Of a stretch of 64,000 bases of DNA, positions 31,251 through 41,800 are shown piece by piece (positions within the stretch are counted from its first letter, which is position 1; each line of letters opens with the position of its first letter). The notes beneath the pieces are model-generated. The model ran no database searches. It was not told the origin of the DNA and saw nothing but the letters and a program-made list of their open reading frames with translations. This DNA comes from Pantoea agglomerans NBRC 102470 (GTDB lineage Bacteria > Pseudomonadota > Gammaproteobacteria > Enterobacterales > Enterobacteriaceae). The stretch spans positions 399,241-463,240 of the forward strand of contig NZ_BCZA01000004.1 in the NCBI RefSeq assembly GCF_001598475.1, given 5' to 3'. The position numbers and the translations under genes were made by a program.

Positions 31251-32702
31251 CTAGCTCAAACCGCCCAGGTGCAGCGCTTTGACCTCCAGATACTCTTCCA
31301 TGCCGAGTACCGAACCTTCGCGGCCCAGCCCCGACTCTTTCACACCACCAAACGGCGCCAGCTCGGTTGATACGGCACATTCATTAATGCCGATCATGCC
31401 GCTTTCCAGCGCGGCTGAAACACGGAACACCCGCTGCAGATTCTGCGTGTAAAAGTATGCGGCAAGGCCGAACGGCGTATCGTTAGCACGGCGGATGACG
31501 TCATCTTCATCATCAAAGCGGAAACAGGCAGCCACCGGACCAAAGGTCTCCTCCTGCGCGAGCTGCATCCCTTCGTGCGCCTCAGTAATCACAGTGGGCT
31601 GCCAGAAGTTGCCACCCAGCGCATGTCGCTCGCCACCCGCCAGTAATTTGCCACCTTTTGCTACCGCATCATTGACGTGCTGCTCAACCTTTTCCACCGC
31701 CGATGCCTCAATTAATGGCCCGACAATCACGCCCTCTTCCATGCCGTTGCCCACCTTCAGCTTGTTCACTTCGGTAGCCAGCTGCTGAGTAAAACGATCA
31801 TAGATAGCATTGTGAATGTAGAAGCGGTTTACGCTGACGCACACCTGGCCCGCATTACGGAATTTGTTGGCAATGGCGCCCTGTACGGCGGCATCAATGT
31901 CGGCATCGTCAAACACGATATAAGGGGCATTACCCCCCAGCTCCATCGACACTTTTTTCATGGTTTCGGCAGCATTGCGCATCAGCAGCTTGCCCACCTG
32001 GGTGGAGCCGGTGAACGAGATTTTACGCACCGCTTTGCTGGCCATGATGGCATCGCTGATAGCATGGGTATCACCGGCTACCGCATTCAGTACACCATCA
32101 GGCACGCCTGCCTCCTTCGCCAGCGCCAGCAGGGCAAAGGCGGAGAGTGGCGTGTTATTGGCAGGTTTAATAATGCCGGTGCAGCCGGCAGCCAGAGCTG
32201 GCCCCAGTTTGCGGGTCAGCATCGCCATCGGGAAATTCCACGGCGTAATGGCGGCCACAACGCCAATCGGTTCGCGGGTTGCCAGAATACGGGAGCCGGG
32301 TTTAGCTGGCGGAATAATCTCACCATTGGTCCGTTTCGCCTGCTCGGCGAACCACTGAATAAAACTGGCGGCGTATTCTACTTCCCCTTCCGCCTCTTTC
32401 AGGGGCTTGCCCTGTTCGGTCGTCATCAGCTGTCCCAGCCAGCGCTTGTTCTCAATGATCAGCTGGTACCAGCGAGTGAGAATTTCAGCGCGCGCTTTTG
32501 CAGTCTGCGCCCGCCAGGCGGGAAATGCGCGCTCCGCTGCGGCGATAGCCTGTTCCGTTTCAGCTTTACCCGCTTTTGCCACCTGTGCAATCACCTCACC
32601 GGTCGCCGGATTGGTCACGTCAAAGGTAGAAGCCGCCTGATGCCACTGACCGTCCGCTAAATAACCGGTCCGGAACAGTTCGCTCTCTTGCAGTGATTTC
32701 AT
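31251..32702 (-). CDS. gabD: Succinate-semialdehyde dehydrogenase (NADP+), GabD-like
   Basis: Aldehyde dehydrogenase family enzyme, 483 residues (E. coli GabD 482), likely oxidising succinate semialdehyde or a similar short aldehyde. Catalytic C288 in GQVCVS, general base E254 in MELGG, cofactor motifs PWNF (154-157) and FTGSTQVGK. It aligns with GabD throughout, but many residues differ and no gabT or gabP is adjacent, so the true substrate is open. In E. coli nothing lies between yhcO and aaeB, so this gene is inserted here; being upstream of nothing on its strand except yhcO, it has its own promoter. ATG at 32702; an upstream extension is not conserved. Confidence 0.85.
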   Translation of the reverse strand: MKSLQESELFRTGYLADGQWHQAASTFDVTNPATGEVIAQVAKAGKAETEQAIAAAERAFPAWRAQTAKARAEILTRWYQLIIENKRWLGQLMTTEQGKPLKEAEGEVEYAASFIQWFAEQAKRTNGEIIPPAKPGSRILATREPIGVVAAITPWNFPMAMLTRKLGPALAAGCTGIIKPANNTPLSAFALLALAKEAGVPDGVLNAVAGDTHAISDAIMASKAVRKISFTGSTQVGKLLMRNAAETMKKVSMELGGNAPYIVFDDADIDAAVQGAIANKFRNAGQVCVSVNRFYIHNAIYDRFTQQLATEVNKLKVGNGMEEGVIVGPLIEASAVEKVEQHVNDAVAKGGKLLAGGERHALGGNFWQPTVITEAHEGMQLAQEETFGPVAACFRFDDEDDVIRRANDTPFGLAAYFYTQNLQRVFRVSAALESGMIGINECAVSTELAPFGGVKESGLGREGSVLGMEEYLEVKALHLGGLS

Positions 32703-32815
32703 TGATTCGCTCCTGTCAGTTTTGCTCTTCCGTCTGGAGAGTATAGTTGGCAAAAGCGACAGATTTTGTGATGGGTGGGGATTGCGCAGGCCGCTGCAGG
32801 TCACAGCGGCCAGAT

Positions 32816-34768
32816 TCAGATTTGGATGAGCGTGTTCTGGTACTTATCCAGCATCATAGCCAGTCGTTTTACCGGTTCCGTTACGCTGGCGGGAGCCTCG
32901 TAATGGGCCAGTTTTTCCTGATAGACATCCAGCTCTTTCAGCAGACGTTCAAAGTAGTAACGCCGCTTGTCATCGCTGCTGGCGGAGATCACCCGGTCAG
33001 CGGTGTAACGCAACTGCCGGTGATAAGCAGAGAGGTCGGCATTCACCGGCACTTCTGCGTCGCGTAACCGCTGATGACCGATGATCAGCGTCAGGGCGAT
33101 GCGATATTTGTTGATATCGCCCGGAAACAGGTTCAGCAGCAGAAACAGTTGCTGATAGAGCGCTGGCAGATGGTTTTCACGCCGGCGCGCCTGATTGGTC
33201 GTCATGGCAGAGACAGCCGCATACATAAAGCGGTTCAGCAGCTTGCGGCCGGTGCGCGCTTTTGATTTATCACGAATCAGCAGGATCACCATCATCGCCA
33301 CGAAGCAGCCGATGACCTGGCCCAGAACGTTATCGAGAAAGACGTTAATGTGGAATTCCATCGGATTATCCAGCACCAGAACGTTAAGGGTGCCAATCAA
33401 CGCCCCCAGCGTGCCAAGCTGACGCCGCTGAATGAAAATACCACCGATAAAACCGAGCAGGCCGATTGCGATGCAGAGCAGCAGTGCGCTCTGCTGCGTC
33501 GCCGGGAGAACATACATAAAGTAGAGCGCACCCAGCGGAACCGCGACCGTCATGCCGTAGAGAAAGTCCTTTGCCATCATCAGCGGGTTGGGCATGCGCA
33601 TCGCCAGCGCGGTGATGACAGCCAGCATGACCATGCAGCCACTGCCAGAGGTCCAGCCGGTATAGAGCCAGAACAGCGAACCCAGCGCGGTCGCCACAAA
33701 GGTACGGATACCGTTGATCATCGCATGATGCGTTTCAGCGGAACGCGCCTGGATCACCACTTCGCGCTGCAGAATCTCCTCTTCCAGCGAGGTGATCCGG
33801 CTATTACTTTTGATCCCTTTCAGCAGCAGCAGATATTCGGTAGCAGTGCCTACCCAGCTGGCCAGCGTGACCGGCGTTGATTTGCCGCTGGCACCAATCA
33901 CCCGCCGCATCACTTTCATCCGCTTATGCACCTCTTCAACGGTCGAGGCTGGTTTTTCAACCATCAGACGATACTGGGGCGGAATGTAATCAGGACGGGA
34001 ATTCTGTATCAGAAAGGTTTCGGCTGCCTGTGTAATCAGCGTCAGCGACAGGGTATTGAGCATCTGCAAACGGCGGTTGCTGTTCTTCCAGCGTGAGGAC
34101 TCCATCATCAACTGGCTGCGCATGCTGTTCAGCGCCGTGGTGCGCCGTACCAGCGCGCTCCAGGCTTTGTCGACCTCTTCTTTATCACCGTGAGCGACGC
34201 AGAGTTGCAGCAGGTTGTAGTGTGCCACCAGCAGCGAATCGACCTCAGCGTCGATCACTTTTTTAATCGAACGGGGTGAGAAAATCATGTCGGCCAGAAT
34301 GGCACACAGGATGCCGAGTACGATTTCACTGCAGCGCTCTACCGCATATTGTGGCACCAGCGTCAGACCGCCGCTGGCGTTAGCCGTCACCACAATAATC
34401 AGCGCGGTGTAGCCCGCCAGTCCGAGCGCGTAAGAGTTTTCTACCTTGATCAGCGAAGAGAGCCAGACGCAGAGTCCTGCCCAGATGCAGCACAGCAGCA
34501 GCATCACGACCGGTGCACGCACGGTGGCGATCATGATGGTCAGCGCGGCGATACAGCCAATAAATGTCCCGATAATACGCAAAACGCCGCGATAGCGCAG
34601 CGCCCCTGAATAGGGGTCCCCCCCGGCCGCAAACGCGGTACCGCCGGCCACGATACCGGCGGTCATCACCGCCCAGCGCGGCGTTTCAAGGTTAAAGTGA
34701 AAACCCACCATCAGCGCTAACACCAGCGCAAAGGTGAGCTTTACCGGGAACCGCAGGAACTCGATCAT
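32816..34768 (-). CDS. aaeB: AaeB, p-hydroxybenzoic acid efflux pump subunit
   Basis: Inner-membrane FUSC-type pump subunit that exports aromatic carboxylates such as p-hydroxybenzoate. 650 residues. Two membrane blocks of about five to six helices each (about 10-165 and 360-500) alternate with cytoplasmic helical parts (about 170-350 and 510-650). [19 protein letters not shown] and [25 protein letters not shown] segments match E. coli AaeB. Works with the membrane-fusion protein AaeA, nine bases upstream. Confidence 0.97.
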   Translation of the reverse strand: MIEFLRFPVKLTFALVLALMVGFHFNLETPRWAVMTAGIVAGGTAFAAGGDPYSGALRYRGVLRIIGTFIGCIAALTIMIATVRAPVVMLLLCCIWAGLCVWLSSLIKVENSYALGLAGYTALIIVVTANASGGLTLVPQYAVERCSEIVLGILCAILADMIFSPRSIKKVIDAEVDSLLVAHYNLLQLCVAHGDKEEVDKAWSALVRRTTALNSMRSQLMMESSRWKNSNRRLQMLNTLSLTLITQAAETFLIQNSRPDYIPPQYRLMVEKPASTVEEVHKRMKVMRRVIGASGKSTPVTLASWVGTATEYLLLLKGIKSNSRITSLEEEILQREVVIQARSAETHHAMINGIRTFVATALGSLFWLYTGWTSGSGCMVMLAVITALAMRMPNPLMMAKDFLYGMTVAVPLGALYFMYVLPATQQSALLLCIAIGLLGFIGGIFIQRRQLGTLGALIGTLNVLVLDNPMEFHINVFLDNVLGQVIGCFVAMMVILLIRDKSKARTGRKLLNRFMYAAVSAMTTNQARRRENHLPALYQQLFLLLNLFPGDINKYRIALTLIIGHQRLRDAEVPVNADLSAYHRQLRYTADRVISASSDDKRRYYFERLLKELDVYQEKLAHYEAPASVTEPVKRLAMMLDKYQNTLIQI

Positions 34769-34777
34769 ATCGCCCTC

Positions 34778-35710
34778 TTAACCAAACTCACGCAGGCGAT
34801 TAAACAGTCGGACCATCGGTGAAACCTGTTCAGGCTGACGATCGGCCTGACCGGTGATCACCACTGTCGCTGTCGTGCCCGCCGGGAAGCGATTGCCGGG
34901 CTGCTGATCAAGCCGGATGCGAACCGGCACACGCTGCGCCAGACGGACCCACTCCAGATTGGAATCTACTGTGGCCATGCCTTTGCTGTCGACCGAGCTG
35001 CTGCTGTTGGTGACGCCAGCCGCCACACTGTCTACGGTGCCACGCAACACGATGTTGCTGCCAAGTGGGGTCACTTCTGCGCGGAAGCCCTTCTCCACGC
35101 CGTGCAGTTTGGTCTCTTCCAGGTAAGCCAGTACATAGAAGGAGTGCTGCTGAACCAGCGCCACGGCAACCGAACCACGGGTAATAAACTCACCCTGGTA
35201 GACATTCAGGTTGGTGACCCAGCCATCGGATGGCGCTTTCACCGTGGTGCGCTCAAGGTCAATCTTCGCCAGATCGCGTGTCGCCACCGATTTCGCCAGC
35301 TGGTGCTCGCTGGTTTGCAGATCGTTATTGGATTGCTCGATAGCCTCGCGCGACATGGCGGAGGTGCCCAGCTGGTTACGGCGCCCGGCTTCGCGACGTT
35401 TCTCACTGACCAGTGCCTGGTAATATTCAACATCCGCCTGCGCCTGATCGAGCGCTTTTTGATAGCGCGGCCGGTCAACCACAAACAGCGTATCGCCCTT
35501 CTTCACCAGCTGGTTGTCGTGTACCGGAACCTCGGTAATCAGGCCGGTGACGTCAGGGGAGATCGCCACCACGTCAGCGGCGAAACGCGCATCACGGGTC
35601 CAGGGCGATTCGGTATAGAAGACCCAGGCACGGAAAATAATGACCACTGCGATGATGACCAGCAGGATAGTAATCGCGTAGCGCGCGATTTTTCTTATGA
35701 GTGCTTTCAC
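34778..35710 (-). CDS. aaeA: AaeA, p-hydroxybenzoic acid efflux membrane-fusion protein
   Basis: Periplasmic adaptor of the AaeAB pump. 310 residues: one N-terminal membrane helix (about 12-32, [20 protein letters not shown]), biotinyl-lipoyl-like halves around a short coiled coil (about 85-140), and beta-barrel parts. [20 protein letters not shown] and [18 protein letters not shown] match E. coli AaeA. Seven bases follow aaeX. Control by AaeR from the divergent gene is inferred. Confidence 0.97.
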   Translation of the reverse strand: MKALIRKIARYAITILLVIIAVVIIFRAWVFYTESPWTRDARFAADVVAISPDVTGLITEVPVHDNQLVKKGDTLFVVDRPRYQKALDQAQADVEYYQALVSEKRREAGRRNQLGTSAMSREAIEQSNNDLQTSEHQLAKSVATRDLAKIDLERTTVKAPSDGWVTNLNVYQGEFITRGSVAVALVQQHSFYVLAYLEETKLHGVEKGFRAEVTPLGSNIVLRGTVDSVAAGVTNSSSSVDSKGMATVDSNLEWVRLAQRVPVRIRLDQQPGNRFPAGTTATVVITGQADRQPEQVSPMVRLFNRLREFG

Positions 35711-35717
35711 TTAAACC

Positions 35718-35921
35718 TCAGACTAATAAACGGGAGACAAGGTAAAACACACAGCAGTAAAGCGCTGTATTAAAAAGTGCCGGATGCCAGACAAGATCGT
35801 AGATACCGCTCGGCGTAAGCACGCGTTTCACTAACCAGAACAGCATCAGTGAAATAATAAGTTCGATGAAAATGGGCGGAAAAGAGAGCCCAAACATGAC
35901 AAATACCGGAAGCACACTCAT
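35718..35921 (-). CDS. aaeX: AaeX, small membrane protein of the aae operon
   Basis: 67-residue protein with two predicted membrane helices (about 5-30 and 45-65); FGLSFPPIF and [17 protein letters not shown] are conserved with E. coli AaeX. Role unknown; it heads the efflux operon. ATG at 35921 has AAGGA ahead; the GTG at 35924 is a poorer choice. Confidence 0.93.
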   Translation of the reverse strand: MSVLPVFVMFGLSFPPIFIELIISLMLFWLVKRVLTPSGIYDLVWHPALFNTALYCCVFYLVSRLLV

Positions 35922-36073
35922 CACAAATCCTTAGTTCGACCTTGCCGGGATACTCATGCCTCTTCAGATGTCGCAGGAAAACCCTCTGGAAGCGTTATCC
36001 GAACCGCAGCTGGCTTAATAATAGCGTATCATCGAAGGGTATCAGGCAATGAAGAATCACCGGGAAATACCCC

Positions 36074-36095
36074 GGCGCGCTTATAATAACGCGCC
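36074..36095. promoter_or_regulatory. Inverted repeat around a TATAAT in the aaeX-aaeR promoter region
   Basis: GGCGCG and CGCGCC arms flank CTTATAATAA, so a perfect TATAAT (36082-36087) sits in the centre of the repeat. It may be a promoter with an operator built around it; no good -35 is evident, which fits activator control. Binding protein unknown; AaeR is the obvious candidate. Confidence 0.5.
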
Positions 36096-36116
36096 TGACT
36101 ATAAGTTTTCTACAGA

Positions 36117-36134
36117 ATGTGATCTAAATCACTT
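36117..36134. promoter_or_regulatory. CRP-like site before aaeR
   Basis: TGTGATCTAAATCACTTT contains GTGA-N6-TCAC, 20 bases before the aaeR start codon. Its position downstream of the TATAAT at 36082 would favour repression of that promoter. Confidence 0.55.
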
Positions 36135-36151
36135 TTAAGCCAGAGTAAATA

Positions 36152-37069
36152 ATGGAACGACTGAAAGGCATGTCTGTCTTCGCCAGAGTGGTCGAACTGG
36201 GTTCGTTTACCGCTGCGGCGCGTCAGCTTCATCTGAGCGTCTCATCAATCAGCCAGATCGTCGCGAAACTGGAAGATGCATTGCAGGTGAAACTGCTGAA
36301 TCGCAGTACCCGCAGTATCGGGCTGACCGAAGCGGGCAAAATCTATTATCAGGGCTGCCGCCGTATGCTGGCCGAAGCGACGCAGGTGCATGAACAGCTT
36401 TACGCTTTTAACAATACGCCCATTGGCGTACTGCGAATTGGCAGTTCCTCTACCATGGCGCAGAACGTGTTAGCCGGCATGACCAGCGATATGCTGCGGG
36501 AATATCCGGGGCTGAGTGTGAATCTGGTCACCGGCGTTCCGGCCCCGGATCTGATCGCGGATGGTCTGGATCTGGTGATTCGGGTGGGAGCGTTAAAAGA
36601 TTCCAGCTTGTTTTCGCGTCGCCTGGGTGCGATGCCGATGGTGGTGTGCGCCGCAAAAAGCTATCTGGCGCAGCATGGTACGCCGGAGAAGCCGGGTGAT
36701 ATCGATAATTTTTCCTGGCTGGAATATAGCGTACGGCCCGACAACAATTTCGAACTGATTGCGCCGGAAGGATTAGTGACACGCCTGGCACCGCAGGGAC
36801 GTTTTGTGACCAATGATTCCCTGACGCTGATTCGCTGGCTGAAGTCGGGCAATGGCATCGCCTATGTGCCGATGATGTGGGTAATTGATGAGATCACCGC
36901 AGGCGAGATCGATATTCTGTTTCCGCAGTATCAGTCCGATCCGCGCCCGGTCTACGCGCTCTATACCGAGAAGGATAAGTTACCGCTTAAGGTGCAGGTC
37001 TGTATCGATTATCTGACCGGCTATTTTGAACAGGTGGCTGAGCAGTATCAGCAGCACCGTAAAAGCTAA
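36152..37069 (+). CDS. aaeR: AaeR, LysR-family regulator
   Basis: LysR-type regulator of the divergent aaeXAB operon, responding to aromatic acids. 305 residues: winged helix 1-60 (FTAAARQLHLSVSSISQIVAKLE), linker helix, and a two-lobe effector domain (about 90-290). It matches E. coli AaeR/QseA-like proteins of this locus. A CRP-like site overlaps its leader. Confidence 0.94.
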   Translation: MERLKGMSVFARVVELGSFTAAARQLHLSVSSISQIVAKLEDALQVKLLNRSTRSIGLTEAGKIYYQGCRRMLAEATQVHEQLYAFNNTPIGVLRIGSSSTMAQNVLAGMTSDMLREYPGLSVNLVTGVPAPDLIADGLDLVIRVGALKDSSLFSRRLGAMPMVVCAAKSYLAQHGTPEKPGDIDNFSWLEYSVRPDNNFELIAPEGLVTRLAPQGRFVTNDSLTLIRWLKSGNGIAYVPMMWVIDEITAGEIDILFPQYQSDPRPVYALYTEKDKLPLKVQVCIDYLTGYFEQVAEQYQQHRKS

Positions 37070-37177
37070 CAATAAATTGTTGACAACATCTGTCCCGACC
37101 AGCTGTAAGACCCAGCCAGCGAAGGAAACACGGTCAGATCGGAAAGACGCAAAATCCGTCATCCCTGACACGCTCGG

Positions 37178-37199
37178 CCCGCGCCATCCGTGGCGCGGG
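37178..37199 (+). terminator. Possible terminator after aaeR
   Basis: Perfect 9-bp stem CCCGCGCCA / TGGCGCGGG, four-base loop, followed by ACGCTTTCC, 108 bases after the aaeR stop. The weak T-tract lowers confidence. Confidence 0.45.
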
Positions 37200-37288
37200 A
37201 CGCTTTCCTCCTCTGCCCGTGTTCCCTGCGCTTTCAGCTATTGCATTGCTGCCAGGTTCATCCGGCTATGGATTTGTCAGCATTCTGA

Positions 37289-37311
37289 CAACCCGCCAGG
37301 CGGCGGGTTGT
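37289..37311 (-). terminator. Hairpin after tldD
   Basis: CAACCCGCC / GGCGGGTTG stem eleven bases after the tldD stop codon on the minus strand. No long U-tract, so it may be a terminator or an RNA 3'-end stabiliser. Confidence 0.5.
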
Positions 37312-37321
37312 TGGGGTCACA

Positions 37322-38767
37322 TCAGGCGGTGCCGCCGATGGTCAGTTTATCCAGCTTCAGGGTCGGCTGACCGACACCGACCGGCAGGCTCTGCCCCTCT
37401 TTACCACAGACACCGACGCCTTTATCCAGCGCCAGGTCATTACCCACCATCGAGATCTGCTGCATCGCTTCAATGCCGGAACCAATCAGCGTTGCGCCTT
37501 TAACCGGTTTGGTGATTTTGCCGTTCTCAATCAGATAAGCCTCTGAGGTTGAGAAGACAAATTTGCCGGAGGTGATATCCACCTGACCGCCACCAAAGTT
37601 CGGCGCATAGAGGCCATACTCAACGCTTTCAATAATATCCTGCGGCGATGACTTGCCAGCCAGCATATAGGTGTTGGTCATGCGCGGCATCGGCAGATGC
37701 GCGTAGGATTCACGACGTCCGTTACCGGTAGGGCTAACCCCCATCAGTCGCGCATTCAGCTTGTCCTGCATGTAGCCTTTCAGCACACCATTCTCAATCA
37801 GCATGTTGTACTGACCGGGAACGCCCTCATCATCTACTGCCAGTGAACCGCGCAGCCCTTCAAGGGTGCCGTCATCCACCACGGTACAGAGGTCAGACGC
37901 GACCTGCTGACCAATTTTACCGCTGAACACCGAGGTGCCACGGCGATTGAAGTCGCCTTCCAGACCGTGACCGACCGCTTCATGCAGCAGCACGCCCGGC
38001 CAGCCCGCACCCAGTACCACTGGCAACGCACCAGCAGGTGCGGCCACGGCGGAGAGATTCACCAGCGCCATACGCACTGCTTCACGCGCCCAGGCGTCAG
38101 CGCGGACTTCGCCATCTTCATCTGCGAGGAAAAACGCATAGCCGGTACGCGCACCGCCGCCGCTGGCGCCGCGTTCACGTTTGCCCTGATCTTCCACCTG
38201 GACACTAATAGAGAGGCGAACCAGCGGACGGACATCTGCCGCCAGCGTGCCGTCAGTCGCGGCCACCAATACCTGCTCATAAACGCCGGTCAGGCTGGCA
38301 TTGACTTCCTGCACGCGCGAATCAGCCGCACGAGCCACTTTATCAACGCGATGCAGCAGGGCAATTTTGTCTTCACGTGTCAGGCTGCTCAGCGGATCGA
38401 TAGCCTGATAGAGCGAACGGTTCATCACGGCAGAAAGCGTGTGTGCCTTGCCATTTCCCTGTTCGCGTACGATGCTGCGTGCGGCTTCAGAGGAGAGACG
38501 CAGTGCATTCAGCGTGATCTGGTCTGCATAGGCGAAGCCGGTTTTCTCCCCGCTGACCGCGCGCACACCCACACCCTGATCGATATGGTAGGAGCCATCT
38601 TTAATGATTTTGTCTTCCAGCACCCAGGATTCGTGAAAGCTGGACTGAAAATAGAGATCGGCATAATCCAGACGACGTTCTGAAAGCTGCCCTAACAGGG
38701 AAAATAGGTCCTGCTGATTAATGCCGTTAGCAGTCAGTAACTGCTCACTTACCAGGTTCAGAGTCAT
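37322..38767 (-). CDS. tldD: TldD, metalloprotease subunit
   Basis: Zinc protease subunit that forms TldD/TldE, which degrades the CcdA antitoxin and matures microcin B17 in E. coli. 481 residues, as in E. coli. Zinc motif [12 protein letters not shown] at about 255-266, [11 protein letters not shown], and the C-terminal GTLIGSG-type segment. Encoded last in the yhdP-tldD run. Confidence 0.98.
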   Translation of the reverse strand: MTLNLVSEQLLTANGINQQDLFSLLGQLSERRLDYADLYFQSSFHESWVLEDKIIKDGSYHIDQGVGVRAVSGEKTGFAYADQITLNALRLSSEAARSIVREQGNGKAHTLSAVMNRSLYQAIDPLSSLTREDKIALLHRVDKVARAADSRVQEVNASLTGVYEQVLVAATDGTLAADVRPLVRLSISVQVEDQGKRERGASGGGARTGYAFFLADEDGEVRADAWAREAVRMALVNLSAVAAPAGALPVVLGAGWPGVLLHEAVGHGLEGDFNRRGTSVFSGKIGQQVASDLCTVVDDGTLEGLRGSLAVDDEGVPGQYNMLIENGVLKGYMQDKLNARLMGVSPTGNGRRESYAHLPMPRMTNTYMLAGKSSPQDIIESVEYGLYAPNFGGGQVDITSGKFVFSTSEAYLIENGKITKPVKGATLIGSGIEAMQQISMVGNDLALDKGVGVCGKEGQSLPVGVGQPTLKLDKLTIGGTA

Positions 38768-38831
38768 CGTTTCTCACTCATTATGTGCTCAGATAATCAT
38801 AGCCTGCGGTAATTCCGGTACGGCGTCAAAT

Positions 38832-41800
38832 TCACTTGTTGTCAGTTTCACGCGGTTTACGCAGCACTTCATTGATTTCTGGTTTATCCAGCGGGCCACT
38901 GATGTGATAACGCAGCAGCGATATTTTGTTCCACAGGGGTCCCAGAACTTTACTGGCGGCAAACACCGCCGCGCCAATCACCGGATTGATGGCAAAAGCT
39001 GTCGCCACACCAACCGAGGCGGATATTTCCGGCGCAACCACCGCTTCCATGTCGATCTGACGCTTCACCAGGTCGAGATTACCCTGCATCGCGATGTCCG
39101 CTTCCAGGCCATCCACCAGCAGATTATCGGTGCGCATCATGCCGTTTTCGATCCAGGCGGTGCCGTTAATCGAGTCGAAGTAGAAAGAATTGGTGAAGGT
39201 GTCGCTGAAGTCGAAGCGCAGCTTGCGCAGTAGCGCATCAAAACTCACCAGCCGCAGAATTTTCCCGGCGGCACCGGTATTCACATCGGCGATCTGGCCT
39301 TTGCCAAAGTGGGTCTTCAGGGTGCCGCTCAGCGTCTCTGCCGAGGGCTGCCAGGGGGCAGAGCGCCAGTGCAGGTCATACGCAATATCAAATGGCGCAT
39401 CGCGCAGCGGCGTGTTGACCCCAAACCAGTTGGTCGCGTTATTAATATTCGGGCCTTTCAGCGTGCCCTTCAGCGAAGTGCGCTGGTCGTCCGGGCGGTT
39501 AACCCATTCCCCGTTGATTTTCAGCTGTGAGCTGCCAGTATCCACTTTTCCGTTAGTAAGCGCTAACGTATCTCCGCGGGGTTGCAGCATCGCGGAGACC
39601 TGACCATATTTCTGGCCCAGCACCCAGCACTCATTACAGCGCAACTGTAACGCGGGCCACTGGCTGAAGTTAATGTTCGTGGCTTTTTGAGGTGGCGCTT
39701 TGCCGCCTTTGCCTTCACCGTTATCCCACTGCGGATTGTAGTAAAGGTAATCCAGGTTCACCTGCCACGGTGCTTTCGGGGCCATTGCCAGCGCACCACG
39801 CAGCTCTTTAGCCCTGACGCCGACCTGGCCCTTGCCGCCCGCACTCTGAGCCAGTGTCGCTTCAACCTCATGCCATTGCTGCCCGGCCAGGGTGACGGCC
39901 GGGCTACGAAGCGTGATATTGCCGGGCAGCGTGACGCCACCCGTTTTGAGGCCGCCGCCTGACTCGCTGCCCCCGGATGCTCCCCCTGCGGCCATCATCG
40001 CCACCCAGGCCTCGCCATCCAGCGCGGGCAGGTTCAGTACCATGCCGGGATGATCGGGCAGAGCAGGTGTTTTCTGCGCATCATTCAGCCAGGTGCCACG
40101 ATCGACGCGCAGCGTCGGCTCCAGCAACCAGCGGCTGTTAAAGCGATGGTTTGCATCGACGCTGCCACTGAGATCGAAATGGTGCAGGTCGCCACTGGCC
40201 TTGATTGCGACTGGCATCGCCTCACCGGCTTTCTTATCGAGCGGTGCAGGTAAGTGACTACTTACTTCTTTTGCATTACCGTTCAGCGTCACGTCATAAC
40301 GCGCCCCGCCATGATGGGGCAGCGTAATATTGACGTCGCCCTGCCATGGCAGATTTCCGCCCAGCTGCTTGCTGATGGCTGCAGGAAGCTGGCTGATTTT
40401 AGCGGGCTGCCAGTCGCCCTGAAGTTTGACGTTCACGCCAAAGTCGTCCGGATTCTCTTTGGTGCTGAAACGCACGCCCATTGGCTGACCAAACCAGTTC
40501 GCACGCAGATCCTCACTGGCCAGATTGCCGTTGTCGTAACGGAAGCGCCCGGAGAGATTGTTAATGGTGGTTTTTAACGGTTTGATAAACAGCGAATTAT
40601 TGTTCAGGTCCACATTGCCACGGGCATGAACCTGCTCACCATCCAGCGGGATATCCAGATTCAGGTGGCCGCCGACGCGGCCTTTGATTTCCAGCTGTTC
40701 CAGCGCGGCACCCAGTGAAGGTTTCAGCGGAGTCTGCCCGAAATAGTCCGCGATCTGCTGGCCTTCACCACTGATATCACCCTCAATGATCAGTTTTTCT
40801 TTCAGGTAGTCGGGGATGACCGCAGTGACGTTGCGCGCGTCCACCTCGCCCAGTTTCGCCACTGGCGCTTTCATCCAGAGACCGTCATTCAGGAAGTTAA
40901 GGTCGATATCGAGATTGCTTAACGCTGGCCATTTGGGCTGAAACGCATAGGTTGCCTGGCGAAGCGGCACCCAGACCTGGAACATGCCATCATTATGCTT
41001 GAACGGGAACAGCGCCGGATTACCGGCAAACAGCAGTGTGGCGTTGTCCACCTTGCCACCCTTCACTGCCCCACTCAGATAGTGCGTCAGGCTGTTACCC
41101 AACAGCGGTACCGGGAAGTAGCGCCAGGCATCGCCCGCATCGGTAAGCCGGATACCGGCCAGAATATCCAGACGAGGCTCACCGCCGCTGTTCTGCTGGT
41201 AGCTGAAGTCGCCGCGCGCCCAGAGCGAGCGTGCCTCCAGGTCAAGATTTTCGCCCGCCAGCGTAAGGCCATGATCATCATTCAGCCAGCGCAGCGCACC
41301 GGTCACCCGCTTAATCTCTAACGGAGCCTGGAACATGTCGCCATAGGGAACGGTCGCCGCCCCCATATCCACACTGACCTGACCATTGCTCAGGCTGCCG
41401 CGCGCTTCCCCGCTTAAATGGCTGATGCCCGGCAACAGTTTCCAGTGCTGCCAGCTGAAATCACGCCACTTCACCTGTACGCGGGTTTTTTCAGGCTGCT
41501 GTAACGGAATATCCAGCGCCAGGCCATCGATGGTGCCCTGTGGCTGCAGCGTCTGCCAGTTTTCAAACAGCGCCGGAGAGAGCGGCGCAAACAGCGGAAC
41601 GATCGGCGCAATATGACTCAGCACCAGCTGTGTGGCGCGAACGCGCACTTCCGGCTGACCATCCGGTCCCAGCATCTGCTTATCTTCAGGACGCCATAAC
41701 AGAGAGAAGTGACCGGCGGGCCAGGCGTGGCCGTCGGTGCTGAGCCGGGTTTGTGGCACATTGACCACCCAGCCATTCTGGAAACGTGACAGATGCGCGG

